A stretch of 22,350 nucleotides of DNA from CAYSPU01 sp964432995 (lineage in GTDB: Bacteria; Verrucomicrobiota; Verrucomicrobiia; Limisphaerales; JAHDYP01): assembly GCA_964432995.1 (NCBI GenBank), contig CAYSPU010000078.1, positions 1-22,350 on the forward strand. Reading direction: 5' to 3'. Of the stretch, positions 1 to 6,401 are shown one piece after another; position 1 is the first letter of the stretch; each line of letters starts with the position of its first letter. A program made the translations under genes and the position numbers. The notes below the pieces were generated by a model. The model saw only the letters and a list, made by a program, of their open reading frames with translations, did no database searches and had not been told where the DNA came from.

Positions 1-1040
1 GCGAACAGATACATCTTCATCCTGAACGGCGGCGGCAGGTTCCACGGATCGAACTCCGCCAGGCCGAGCGTCTCGCCGTAGAACTTCCGAGCGGCGGCTT
101 CATCGCTGACGCCCATGCCCCAGGTGAACGTCTGCGCCGACGCGCTGCGCGGGACACCCATGATCTCGACGACATTGTTCTCGGGATCGCGCGTCATGCT
201 CACGTTGCTGCCCTTCATCGGAGCCGGATAACCGGCTTTGACGAGCCGCTCGCTGACGGCGGCGGGATTGTTGAACCAGAGGGAGAACCACCGGAAACCA
301 CTCGACGCGAGCATCTGCTTCGTCGGATTGCCCGTGGCCGGGGCAGGCTTCTCGCCCGGCACCTTGCGCAAGCGCAGATAACAGCCCGCCCATTCCAGCA
401 AAGCGCCGTTGGCACTCACCGGCTCGACCTCGCGCATCCCGATGCCATCGCGGTAGAACTGCGCGCACGCCTCAACATCGCGGACGCAAAGTTCGAACAC
501 CGCATCCACGGCGATCAATTCGCTGGTGGCCTGGGTCGGCGCGGACGATGTGGTTCCTGATTGCGCCGGCTGCTGTGCCGCAGGCCGCGCCGTCCGCCGC
601 GCGGCGAAATACGCCTGCGCTTCCTCGATGGTCAGGGAACCGTCCTTGTTCTTGTCAACCGCGTCAAAAAAGGGCAGCGAACCGCCCTCCTCGCGGCTGA
701 CCTTTCCATCGTCATTGCGATCGAGCTGTTTGAAGCGACCGGCGAGGCCCGCCTGCTGTGCGACCGCAGGGGTCCACAGCGCAAGCGCGAGGACGCTGCC
801 CAGTTTCTCCGGTGGCGCTTTGACCGGACCGGGACCGACGGTCGAGGTGACAAACACGCGGTCGCCCCATACGATCGGCGACGACCAGCCTTTGCCGGGG
901 ATGGCACAACTCCCGTCACCGTTATTGTCGTATTGCTTGAATCGCTCGGCGAGATTGCCGCCCGAAGCCCGTAATTGCGCCTGCGCAGGGGCCGCAAGGC
1001 AGACCAACAGGATTGCATGGTTGATGATGTTGGCTTTCAC
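1..1040 (-). CDS. Mosaic exported protein: EF-hand / PQQ-propeller fragment / EF-hands / VOC (glyoxalase-like) domain, C-terminus cut by window edge
   Basis: An open frame of 346 codons runs from a GTG at 1040 to the left edge. An AGGAG sits six bases before the GTG, which supports this start. Residues 1-22 form a signal peptide ending APAQA. Residues 34-43 begin an EF-hand loop (DNNGDG) that breaks off. Residues 47-68 match the PQQ-propeller signature GWSSPIVWGDRVFVTS, also present in the gene at 3734. Residues 82-95 (VLALALWTPAVAQ) look like the core of a second signal peptide. Two complete EF-hand loops follow, with the position-12 Glu kept (D107-E118 and D129-E140), then a Pro/Ala/Gln linker. 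From about 178 there is a VOC domain pair (FELCVRDVEACAQFYRDGIGM; a second module begins near 304). Calcium binding and a VOC fold are family knowledge; substrate unknown. The front third looks like an in-frame fusion of foreign pieces, or an assembly chimera. Confidence 0.75.
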   Translation of the reverse strand, partial: MKANIINHAILLVCLAAPAQAQLRASGGNLAERFKQYDNNGDGSCAIPGKGWSSPIVWGDRVFVTSTVGPGPVKAPPEKLGSVLALALWTPAVAQQAGLAGRFKQLDRNDDGKVSREEGGSLPFFDAVDKNKDGSLTIEEAQAYFAARRTARPAAQQPAQSGTTSSAPTQATSELIAVDAVFELCVRDVEACAQFYRDGIGMREVEPVSANGALLEWAGCYLRLRKVPGEKPAPATGNPTKQMLASSGFRWFSLWFNNPAAVSERLVKAGYPAPMKGSNVSMTRDPENNVVEIMGVPRSASAQTFTWGMGVSDEAAARKFYGETLGLAEFDPWNLPPPFRMKMYLF

Positions 1041-1487
1041 GGTCGGCTCCTGTCGCCTGGCGGTATTGTGGTTTTGTTCATCTGGGCAAACGGCTTCGTT
1101 CACTTCGTCTGCCAGCGGTCGTTGGACTCCACTACGGTGCGCGGGCGGGCGGTGTGGTTGGTGCGACCAGGGAGCAGATCGGGATAAGGCAGATGGAGAG
1201 GAGAGCTCTCATGTTTGCGGGCTAGCCAGCATGTTTCATGGCTTTGGCGGAAAACTGCGAAGCGAACAACTCAAGTTTCATCCTATGCCGGCTAGAAAGC
1301 AAAACCGCGCCCCGCTTCGAGAAGAAACCGGAGAGCTGATGCCCTGGGTTTGCCGACAGACTGTACGCTTCTGGGGACCGGCTTTTTCACCTGCCTTTTG
1401 TCTTTTTCTCCATCAGGGCGCGGTTTTGCCAAAGCCCGGAAATCCTTGCTCCTGTTCTTTGATGAGATTTCCGGGATAGGGGCTGTC
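1041..1487. other. Intergenic region with an imperfect inverted repeat, no gene seen
   Basis: This stretch lies downstream of the Spy-like gene at 1488 and upstream of the mosaic gene starting at 1040; both run on the minus strand. The open frames here show no recognisable protein. The CCAGGCGACAGGAG stretch just above 1040 provides the ribosome binding site of the mosaic gene. The only other structure found is the inverted repeat at 1289-1439, listed separately. Confidence 0.6.
1289..1439. repeat. Imperfect inverted repeat pair bounding about 150 bp (possible MITE-like element)
   Basis: The 14-base arm GCAAAACCGCGCCC at 1299-1312 is matched exactly in reverse complement by GGGCGCGGTTTTGC at 1416-1429. 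Similarity extends outward imperfectly on both sides (CCGGC...AAAG against CTTT...GCCCGG). A weaker inner pair, GAAGAAACCGG near 1321 and CCGGCTTTTTC near 1379, also faces inward. No clear target duplication was found. It could be a non-autonomous mobile element or simply a large stem-loop downstream of the gene at 1488. Confidence 0.4.
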
Positions 1488-2087
1488 TCAGTCGAGAATC
1501 CCGAGCAGGACCAGTTGCGCCTCCTGCCGGTGACCGAGTACCGATCGGAGTTTCTCTCGCGCGTCCCGGAGGGCGGTTTCGGCCGCTTTCCGCGCCTCGC
1601 GTAACTCTTTGAGCTTCGCCTTGATTTCGGACACGGGCGCATTTTCCGACTCGAGCACTTGCCGGAGCGCCAGAGTCTCCGCCGACCCGCTCCGGCGCTG
1701 TGGAGATTGCGGATCTTCGGCCCGGGCATTGGGACTGCCTCCTCGACCGAACATCATCCCCCAGGCGCCCAGCATCCCCCCCATCTGTTCGCGCATGACG
1801 ACTCCCTGTTTCGCCACTACATCCTCGACCAGGGGCTGAATGGCTTTCCACTCCTCGTCGGTGGACCCCAACATGGTCTTCAGTCGGTCGCCCATCCGGG
1901 CACGGAGTTCGTTGGCGTCGAAGTTGCCCTGGCCTTGGGCACGCCAATCCTGCAATCGCTGACGCCATTGCGGCTGGCGCTGCCCTTCAGCCGATTGTTC
2001 TGGTTCTGCCCCAAGCAACTGCGATTGCCAACACAACGCGCCGGCCACTGCGGCCAGCGCGACTACCATTGGTCTGTTCATTTTCAT
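1488..2087 (-). CDS. Exported Spy/ZraP-like helical protein of unknown function
   Basis: 199 residues. I chose the ATG at 2087 because it gives a short Lys-containing N-terminus followed by a hydrophobic stretch (MVVALAAVAGALC) and a cleavage-like end near LLGAEPEQ; the frame stays open further upstream but without a signal-like start. The mature protein is rich in Gln, Arg and Glu. It contains STDEEWKAIQPLVEDV and a long charged helix near residues 145-185 (KAKLKELREARKAAETALRDA), and ends RQEAQLVLLGILD, as in periplasmic LTxxQ/Spy-like proteins. It is transcribed divergently from an ECF sigma factor operon that also encodes an LTxxQ protein, so a role in envelope stress or metal sensing, under control of that sigma factor, is a reasonable inference. 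A GGTAAC-N16-TCGTAA match 75-100 bases upstream is a weak ECF promoter candidate. Confidence 0.75.
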   Translation of the reverse strand: MKMNRPMVVALAAVAGALCWQSQLLGAEPEQSAEGQRQPQWRQRLQDWRAQGQGNFDANELRARMGDRLKTMLGSTDEEWKAIQPLVEDVVAKQGVVMREQMGGMLGAWGMMFGRGGSPNARAEDPQSPQRRSGSAETLALRQVLESENAPVSEIKAKLKELREARKAAETALRDAREKLRSVLGHRQEAQLVLLGILD

Positions 2088-2257
2088 AAGACTCGAATCG
2101 TTCCATCCGTTCCGGCGGCGATCTTGTTTCGTTGAAGCCCCGCTGTTTGGCTTCACTTTGAATTACGACCACGGATTCCGGTTCGTTACCGAGCACTGCA
2201 GACTTTTGCGAAGAGTTTTGTGTAACGGGTTTCCGATGGCGTCCGTAAGATAACCGG

Positions 2258-2860
2258 GTGCATGGCAAAGAGGCCAAAGCTCCCGAGGTTGCCGCGGATT
2301 GGACGGCGGACATAGCCGCCTGGCAGCGCCACGGTGACGAGCAGGCAGCCCGACGGGTGATGGCAGCGCTTCATCCGAGCGTGATGTCCATCATCCGGAG
2401 GCGGCTGCCCCGGCGGTCCGCTGAGGAAGACCTGGCGCAGGAGGTCTTCGTGCGGTTTTTTGAGAAGCTTGGCAGTTACGACGGCCGGGCGCCGCTGGCG
2501 CACTGGCTCTCGCGCATTGCAGTGAATGTCTGCATTGACTTTCTTCGGGCCGAGGCCCGGCGTCCGGAGTTGCGCTGGGCGGATTTGAGTGAAGCCGAGG
2601 CCGAAGCGTTGAGCGCGACGGTGGCGGGCACGATGACCGAGGCGCCGGACGCCGTCGCGGCGAGTGATCTGACGACGAAGTTGCTGGATGCTCTAGACCC
2701 GAAGGACCGGATGATCGTCCAGATGATGGACCTCGAAGGCCGCACGGTCCGCGAGGTGCAGGACCTGACCGGCTGGGGCGAATCCGCCATCAAGATTCGG
2801 GCTTTTCGCGCCCGGCGCAAACTGCGCAAGACGATTCTGAAACTGGAGAAAGAACGATGA
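2258..2860 (+). CDS. ECF-type RNA polymerase sigma factor
   Basis: 200 residues from a GTG start, the usual ECF length. Region 2 spans about residues 38-95 and carries the core-binding and -10 recognition signature (EEDLAQEVFVRFFEKL, then HWLSRIAVNVCIDFLR). After an acidic linker, region 4 (about 140-195) holds a helix-turn-helix reading REVQDLTGWGESAIKIRAFRARRKLRK. It should direct RNA polymerase to a small set of promoters in response to an extracytoplasmic signal. Its last bases overlap the next start (ATGA at 2857-2860), so it is probably translationally coupled to a small membrane protein that is the likely anti-sigma factor. The Shine-Dalgarno upstream of the GTG is poor. Confidence 0.93.
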   Translation: MHGKEAKAPEVAADWTADIAAWQRHGDEQAARRVMAALHPSVMSIIRRRLPRRSAEEDLAQEVFVRFFEKLGSYDGRAPLAHWLSRIAVNVCIDFLRAEARRPELRWADLSEAEAEALSATVAGTMTEAPDAVAASDLTTKLLDALDPKDRMIVQMMDLEGRTVREVQDLTGWGESAIKIRAFRARRKLRKTILKLEKER

Positions 2861-3147
2861 AAACCAACGATCCCTGGAAACGGCTGGCCGCTTCGGTCCG
2901 CTGTCGGTCCGTGACGCCAAGCTCGCCGGCGGAAATGCCCTTCGGCCTCGAGACGCGCGTGCTGGCCTGTTTGCGCCTACCGCGCAACGGCGCGAATGAA
3001 ATATGGGCACGGCTCGCCTTGCGGGCGTTACCCTTGGGCGCGGCGGCACTCGTGCTTTGCTGGATGGTTTTGCCCGCGCAACCGTTGGCGGATTCGCCCG
3101 CGACGGACGAGATCGAACAACTCATGCAGGAGGTGTTGAATCCATGA
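2857..3147 (+). CDS. Small single-pass membrane protein, candidate anti-sigma factor
   Basis: 96 residues, with no family I can name from sequence. The ATG lies inside the stop of the sigma factor gene. The N-terminal 55 residues are basic and cytoplasmic in character and contain ETRVLACLRLPR. Residues 56-75 form one hydrophobic span (LPLGAAALVLCWMVLPA), and the last 20 residues are acidic (DEIEQLMQEVLNP). This plan, a short cytoplasmic part plus one membrane helix directly after an ECF gene and directly before a periplasmic LTxxQ protein, matches the arrangement of CnrY-type anti-sigma factors. The anti-sigma role is inferred from context and topology, not from a sequence motif. Its stop overlaps the next start (ATGA at 3144-3147). 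Confidence 0.75.
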   Translation: MKTNDPWKRLAASVRCRSVTPSSPAEMPFGLETRVLACLRLPRNGANEIWARLALRALPLGAAALVLCWMVLPAQPLADSPATDEIEQLMQEVLNP

Positions 3148-3542
3148 ACGCGCTCACCGTCAAGATCGCCGCCAGCCTGGTGGTGTTGTTTGGACTCGGC
3201 GCCGCCACGGGCGCGGTGGCGAACCGCAAGCCGGCGCCGCGTCTGGCGACCGCCCCGGCGCGCGTGCCCGTCGAGGAACGCTGGTCCAACGTCCGCTTCC
3301 AGGAATATCGAACCCGCCTGAACCTGACGCCCGCCCAAGTGACCGCCATCGCGCCGCATTTCCGGCAATTTGGCAAGGACATGCGCCAGTTGCGCGAAGA
3401 CCTCCGCGAGCGCTTCACTACCTCACTGCGTGATCTCAACGAAAACGTCGCCCGCGAACTCACGCCCGAGCAGCGGCAGGAATTGTGGCGACTGGCCAAG
3501 GAACGCTGGCAGCGCCGGGACAACGATCCCGAGAACCGTTGA
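3144..3542 (+). CDS. Periplasmic LTxxQ (Spy/CnrX/ZraP-like) sensor or chaperone
   Basis: 132 residues. The ATG at 3144 is preceded by AGGAGG at 3128-3133 and overlaps the previous stop, which fixes the start. Residues 1-26 are a signal or membrane anchor (MNALTVKIAASLVVLFGLGAA). The rest is helical and charged, with two copies of the family hallmark: LNLTPAQ at about 58 and ELTPEQRQELWRL at about 105. Such proteins form periplasmic helical hairpins that bind metals or misfolded proteins; CnrX of this superfamily relays metal binding to an anti-sigma factor. Third gene of a tightly overlapping sigma, membrane protein, LTxxQ operon. No His/Cys-rich metal site is evident, so the signal may be envelope stress rather than metal. 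Confidence 0.82.
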   Translation: MNALTVKIAASLVVLFGLGAATGAVANRKPAPRLATAPARVPVEERWSNVRFQEYRTRLNLTPAQVTAIAPHFRQFGKDMRQLREDLRERFTTSLRDLNENVARELTPEQRQELWRLAKERWQRRDNDPENR

Positions 3543-3575
3543 GCCGGCGCGCGTCCGAACGCGACATCCATCGCG

Positions 3576-3598
3576 CCCCAATCCCCGCGCAATTGGGG
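3576..3598. repeat. Short hairpin after the sigma operon
   Basis: CCCCAAT (3576-3582) pairs with ATTGGGG (3592-3598) around a nine-base loop, 34 bases after the LTxxQ gene stop. It could slow or end transcription, but there is no T-run after it, so calling it an intrinsic terminator is not justified. Confidence 0.35.
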
Positions 3599-3664
3599 GA
3601 GGGTTGTGGCGGACCAGTAGAACGGCCAGTCCAACTCCCGCGCCTCGTTCATTCTGGTGACGAT

Positions 3665-3692
3665 TTGGCCTTGGGAGTCCGAGTGGTATCAT
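3665..3692 (+). promoter_or_regulatory. Candidate housekeeping promoter of the PQQ-like gene
   Basis: TTGGCC (3665-3670) and TATCAT (3687-3692) are separated by 16 bases and lie about 40 bases before the ATG at 3734. The match is moderate and found by eye only. Confidence 0.3.
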
Positions 3693-3733
3693 GCAACATC
3701 CGGAAGCGAGCAAACGTTGATGGCAAAACGCAT

Positions 3734-5056
3734 ATGAAGAGACACGGCACAGCTTTGATCTTAGCCATGTGCGTGCAGGTGCTGTTGATCCATGCCACGG
3801 ACTGGCCGCAGTTTCGGGGACCCGGCGGCAGCGGCATTGCTCAAGACCCGAAGAGCAGTGGAGTGCCCACGGAATGGGACACGACGAACAATGTGGCCTG
3901 GCGCACGGACGTGCCGGGCCTGGGGTGGTCCAGCCCGATTGTCTGGGGGAACCGCGTCTTCCTCACCACCGCAGTGGACGCCCAGGGCACTGAGCAGCCG
4001 GAGGAAGGCTTTTACCTGGGCAAGGATCGCGGCGGTCGGGGCGAACATCGCTGGCTGGTGCTCGCCCGCGATCTGAACACCGGAGCGAAACTCTGGGAAC
4101 GTCAAGTTCACCAGGCAGTGCCGCCGCGCATCCATCTCAAGAGCAGCTACGCTTCGGCGACACCCGTGACGGACGGCAAGCGGGTGTACGCCTGGTTTGG
4201 CGAGCTCGGATTACTGGTGGCTCTGGACGTGGCGGATGGCGCCCAGGTGTGGTCCTTCTCGGAGCCGCCACGCAAGTCCCGCGAGAATTGGGGGTTCGGC
4301 GCTTCGCCGGTGATGCACGGCGGCCGGGTCTATCTGGTGCATGACAACGAGGAAGACGCCTGCGTCGTGGCGTTTGATGCTGCGACTGGAAAGGAGATCT
4401 GGAGGGTCAAACGACCGCCGGAGACCAACTGGAGCACGCCCCTGGTCTGGAGCAACGAGAAGCGGATTGAACTGGTCGTTGCCGCGACCGGCGGCGTCAC
4501 CTCCTACGATCTGGAGGGGAAGCCGCTTTGGGAACTGCACGGTATGTCCCAGATCACGGTGCCCAACCCGGTGGCGGGAAATGGAATGGTCTATGTCGGC
4601 TCAGGATTTGTGGCGGATCGGCAGAAACCGCTTTACGCGATCCGCGCGGGCGCGTCGGGGAATATCTCGCTGAGAGAGGGCGAGACCCAGAATCGCTACG
4701 TGGCCTGGCAGCAACAGCGCGCCGCTCCCTATGTCCCGTCTTTCCTGGTAGCCGGCAAGTACCTGTACGTGATCAAGGACATCGGCCTGCTTTCCTGTTA
4801 CGACGCCGTCACCGGCGCTTCGGTTTACGAGGAGCGGTTGCGTGGGCACTTCACGGCGTCGCCGTGGATGTGCGGGGACAAGTTATTCTTTCTGAATGAG
4901 CGTGGAGAAGCCTATGTCGTGCAGCCGGGACCGACCTTCCGGCTCCTGGCCACGAACCCGCTGGAGAAGCTGTGTCTGGCGACGCCCGCGGTGGCGGGCG
5001 GTCGTCTGCTAATCCGGACTTCAGCCCGATTGTATTGCATCGAAAGTGAAGAATGA
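3734..5056 (+). CDS. Exported PQQ-like beta-propeller repeat protein
   Basis: 440 residues. The ATG at 3734 was chosen because it begins a clear signal peptide (MKRHGTALILAMCVQVLLIHA) followed by the family's typical mature start, DWPQFRGPGG; the open frame upstream is unrelated. Repeated blade motifs follow, each with a conserved W/G pattern: LNTGAKLWERQV, ALDVADGAQVWSF, AFDAATGKEIWRV, SYDLEGKPLWEL and SCYDAVTGASVYEE. This is the seven- to eight-bladed PQQ-like fold. In planctomycete and verrucomicrobial genomes such proteins are abundant, mostly without the dehydrogenase catalytic residues, and I see no alcohol-dehydrogenase signature here. A role as a periplasmic scaffold or non-enzymatic propeller is likely; substrate unknown. 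It stands alone between the sigma operon and the convergent light/stress island. Confidence 0.88.
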   Translation: MKRHGTALILAMCVQVLLIHATDWPQFRGPGGSGIAQDPKSSGVPTEWDTTNNVAWRTDVPGLGWSSPIVWGNRVFLTTAVDAQGTEQPEEGFYLGKDRGGRGEHRWLVLARDLNTGAKLWERQVHQAVPPRIHLKSSYASATPVTDGKRVYAWFGELGLLVALDVADGAQVWSFSEPPRKSRENWGFGASPVMHGGRVYLVHDNEEDACVVAFDAATGKEIWRVKRPPETNWSTPLVWSNEKRIELVVAATGGVTSYDLEGKPLWELHGMSQITVPNPVAGNGMVYVGSGFVADRQKPLYAIRAGASGNISLREGETQNRYVAWQQQRAAPYVPSFLVAGKYLYVIKDIGLLSCYDAVTGASVYEERLRGHFTASPWMCGDKLFFLNERGEAYVVQPGPTFRLLATNPLEKLCLATPAVAGGRLLIRTSARLYCIESEE

Positions 5057-5102
5057 CCCTACCGATCTGAGGTTGGGCTGGGCGGCACCGTGACCAGTAT
5101 GT

Positions 5103-5702
5103 TCATGCTTCCTTAACGGCGCGGCGCGTCGCTTTGATCCAGGCCACCTCCAACTGGAACGGACCGGTTTGCTGGTCGGAGATGAGGAAGCCGACGGAGA
5201 CGACCTTGGCCGGATCGAGCGCCGGCGCATCCGTCAGCGTGCGCCCGCGGAACGTCGGGACGAAATCCTCGAACGCGAGCCGATGTTCCTCCCACTCGCC
5301 GCGTCGGGTTGTGAAGGCGCATTGATAGATCGGCGCGTCGAAACCGCTTTCGGTCCGCACGGTGAACTTGTAGCGCCGTCCATCGCCGCGCACACGGATG
5401 AGGAACGCGTCGCAGCCGGCGAGATCGTGGCGTGCGGGCAACGAGCGGACGCTGGCAAAGCCGCCGTTGTTCTCCAGCGAGACTTCCCCGCGAAACACCG
5501 CCACGCCATTGGTCACGCGGAAGCAGCTCGAGGACACGCCGCCCATCACGTCGTCATTCACGACTTGCCAGCCCGGGACGTTTGTGGCGCTCGTGAAGTC
5601 GAACAGGGTTCGTTCCGCGGCAGCAGCGGCATTCATGGTCAGATGAAAGCAAATGCCCGCAACGGCGGCGAGCAGACAAGTTGGCTGGAAATGGTTGATC
5701 AT
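5103..5702 (-). CDS. Exported CIA30 family protein
   Basis: 199 residues. A signal peptide (residues 1-29, ending in an Ala run before ERTLFDF) precedes a CIA30 domain recognised by WQVVNDDVMGGVSSS, FRGEVSLENNGGFASVR and the C-terminal block VSVGFLISDQQTGPFQLEVAWIKA. CIA30 was named for a mitochondrial complex I assembly factor; bacterial members have a galactose-binding-like beta-sandwich fold and mostly unknown roles. Here it is the last gene of the minus-strand run that starts near 9634, 16 bases after TspO, and converges on the PQQ-like gene without an obvious terminator. Export implies a periplasmic role, unlike the mitochondrial protein. Confidence 0.87.
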   Translation of the reverse strand: MINHFQPTCLLAAVAGICFHLTMNAAAAAERTLFDFTSATNVPGWQVVNDDVMGGVSSSCFRVTNGVAVFRGEVSLENNGGFASVRSLPARHDLAGCDAFLIRVRGDGRRYKFTVRTESGFDAPIYQCAFTTRRGEWEEHRLAFEDFVPTFRGRTLTDAPALDPAKVVSVGFLISDQQTGPFQLEVAWIKATRRAVKEA

Positions 5703-5718
5703 CGGGACGCGTCCAGGG

Positions 5719-6213
5719 TCAGGAGTTCAATCGCCACAGTGTGAAGTTGAGTGTCGCTGCGAAGCTGACCCAAGCCAGGTAAGGCGCGAGCAACCACGCG
5801 GCGACGCGGCTCACCGGTCGAAACGCGAAAAGGGAGGCTCCAATCGCAAGCCAGAGCAGCACGATGTCCGTGAAGGCCCAGCCCGGTTGTTTCAGCCCGA
5901 AGAACAGCGGCGTCCACGCGGCGTTGAGCGCGAGTTGCACGAGGAACAGCGTTAGAGGCCGGCGCTGCGCGGCCCAACCGCCACGTCGCCATACCAGCCA
6001 CGCGGCTACCGCCATCAGCGTGTAGAGCGCCGTCCACACCGGGCCAAACACCCAGCCGGGCGGATTCCATGATGGCTTCTGCAACGAGGCATACCACTCG
6101 CCCGGCATGAACAAACTGCCAAATGCCGCCGCCGCGAAACAGAGCAGCAGCCAGCCGCCGAGGGCCAGCCAGCGGCGTGCGGGTCGCATGAAATCAGGAG
6201 CGGAAGTGCTCAT
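5719..6213 (-). CDS. tspO: TspO/MBR family membrane protein (tryptophan-rich sensory protein)
   Basis: 164 residues with five hydrophobic spans, the normal TspO size and topology. Family landmarks are WYASLQKPSWNPPGWVFGPVWTALY near residues 40-64, LNAAWTPLFFG near 96 and the last-helix motif LAPYLAWVSFAATLN. TspO proteins bind porphyrins and related tetrapyrroles and take part in light- and oxidative-stress responses, in Rhodobacter as a regulator of photopigment genes. Its ATG lies inside the stop of the preceding SRPBCC remnant (ATGA, 6210-6213), so it is translationally coupled. Its place downstream of a B12-photoreceptor regulator fits the known light link. The short N-terminal extension before the first helix is unremarkable. 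Confidence 0.93.
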   Translation of the reverse strand: MSTSAPDFMRPARRWLALGGWLLLCFAAAAFGSLFMPGEWYASLQKPSWNPPGWVFGPVWTALYTLMAVAAWLVWRRGGWAAQRRPLTLFLVQLALNAAWTPLFFGLKQPGWAFTDIVLLWLAIGASLFAFRPVSRVAAWLLAPYLAWVSFAATLNFTLWRLNS

Positions 6214-6401
6214 GGGGCAGTCGGTGGTTCCGTGGCAAAGCGTCTTCGCAATGCCTGGGCACGAAACGGAGATGTCCTTTCGATGTCCGGTCGCACCAGC
6301 CAGCGATGCACCAGCCTCTCGAACGGCACGTCGTAGCGCACGGTGTCGCGGGCGAGCGTGCTGCCGTCACGCGCCTCGAAGGTGTGCTCGCACATCATCA
6401 T
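6210..6401 (-). pseudogene. C-terminal remnant of an SRPBCC-family protein
   Basis: 63 codons from ATG 6401, overlapping the stop of the SDR gene (6398-6400) and ending in an ATGA overlap with tspO. The sequence CEHTFEARDGSTLARDTVRY, then LVHRWLVRPDIER, aligns with the last third of the intact SRPBCC protein at 11019 (HTFEPHDGGTLCGDRVRY, then LIHWLFVRRDVER). The N-terminal 90 or so residues, which make most of the helix-grip ligand pocket, are missing, and the upstream DNA is the complete 3' end of the SDR gene. So the 5' part was deleted while coupling on both sides survived. It may still be translated, mainly to carry ribosomes from the SDR gene to tspO, or may encode a functional peptide; the former is more likely. 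Confidence 0.7.

Noticed and set aside
2221..2246. TGTAAC ... CGTCCGT as an autoregulated ECF promoter for the sigma gene
   Set aside because: Elements look right but the spacer is 13 bases, shorter than the usual 15-17, and would leave almost no leader before the GTG.
3003..3143. Upstream extension of the LTxxQ gene into the preceding small gene
   Set aside because: AGGAGG and an ATGA overlap mark the start at 3144, and the signal peptide begins there.
5653..5955. Plus-strand open frame across the CIA30-tspO junction
   Set aside because: Arg/Glu-rich shadow of the two genes with no recognisable domain.
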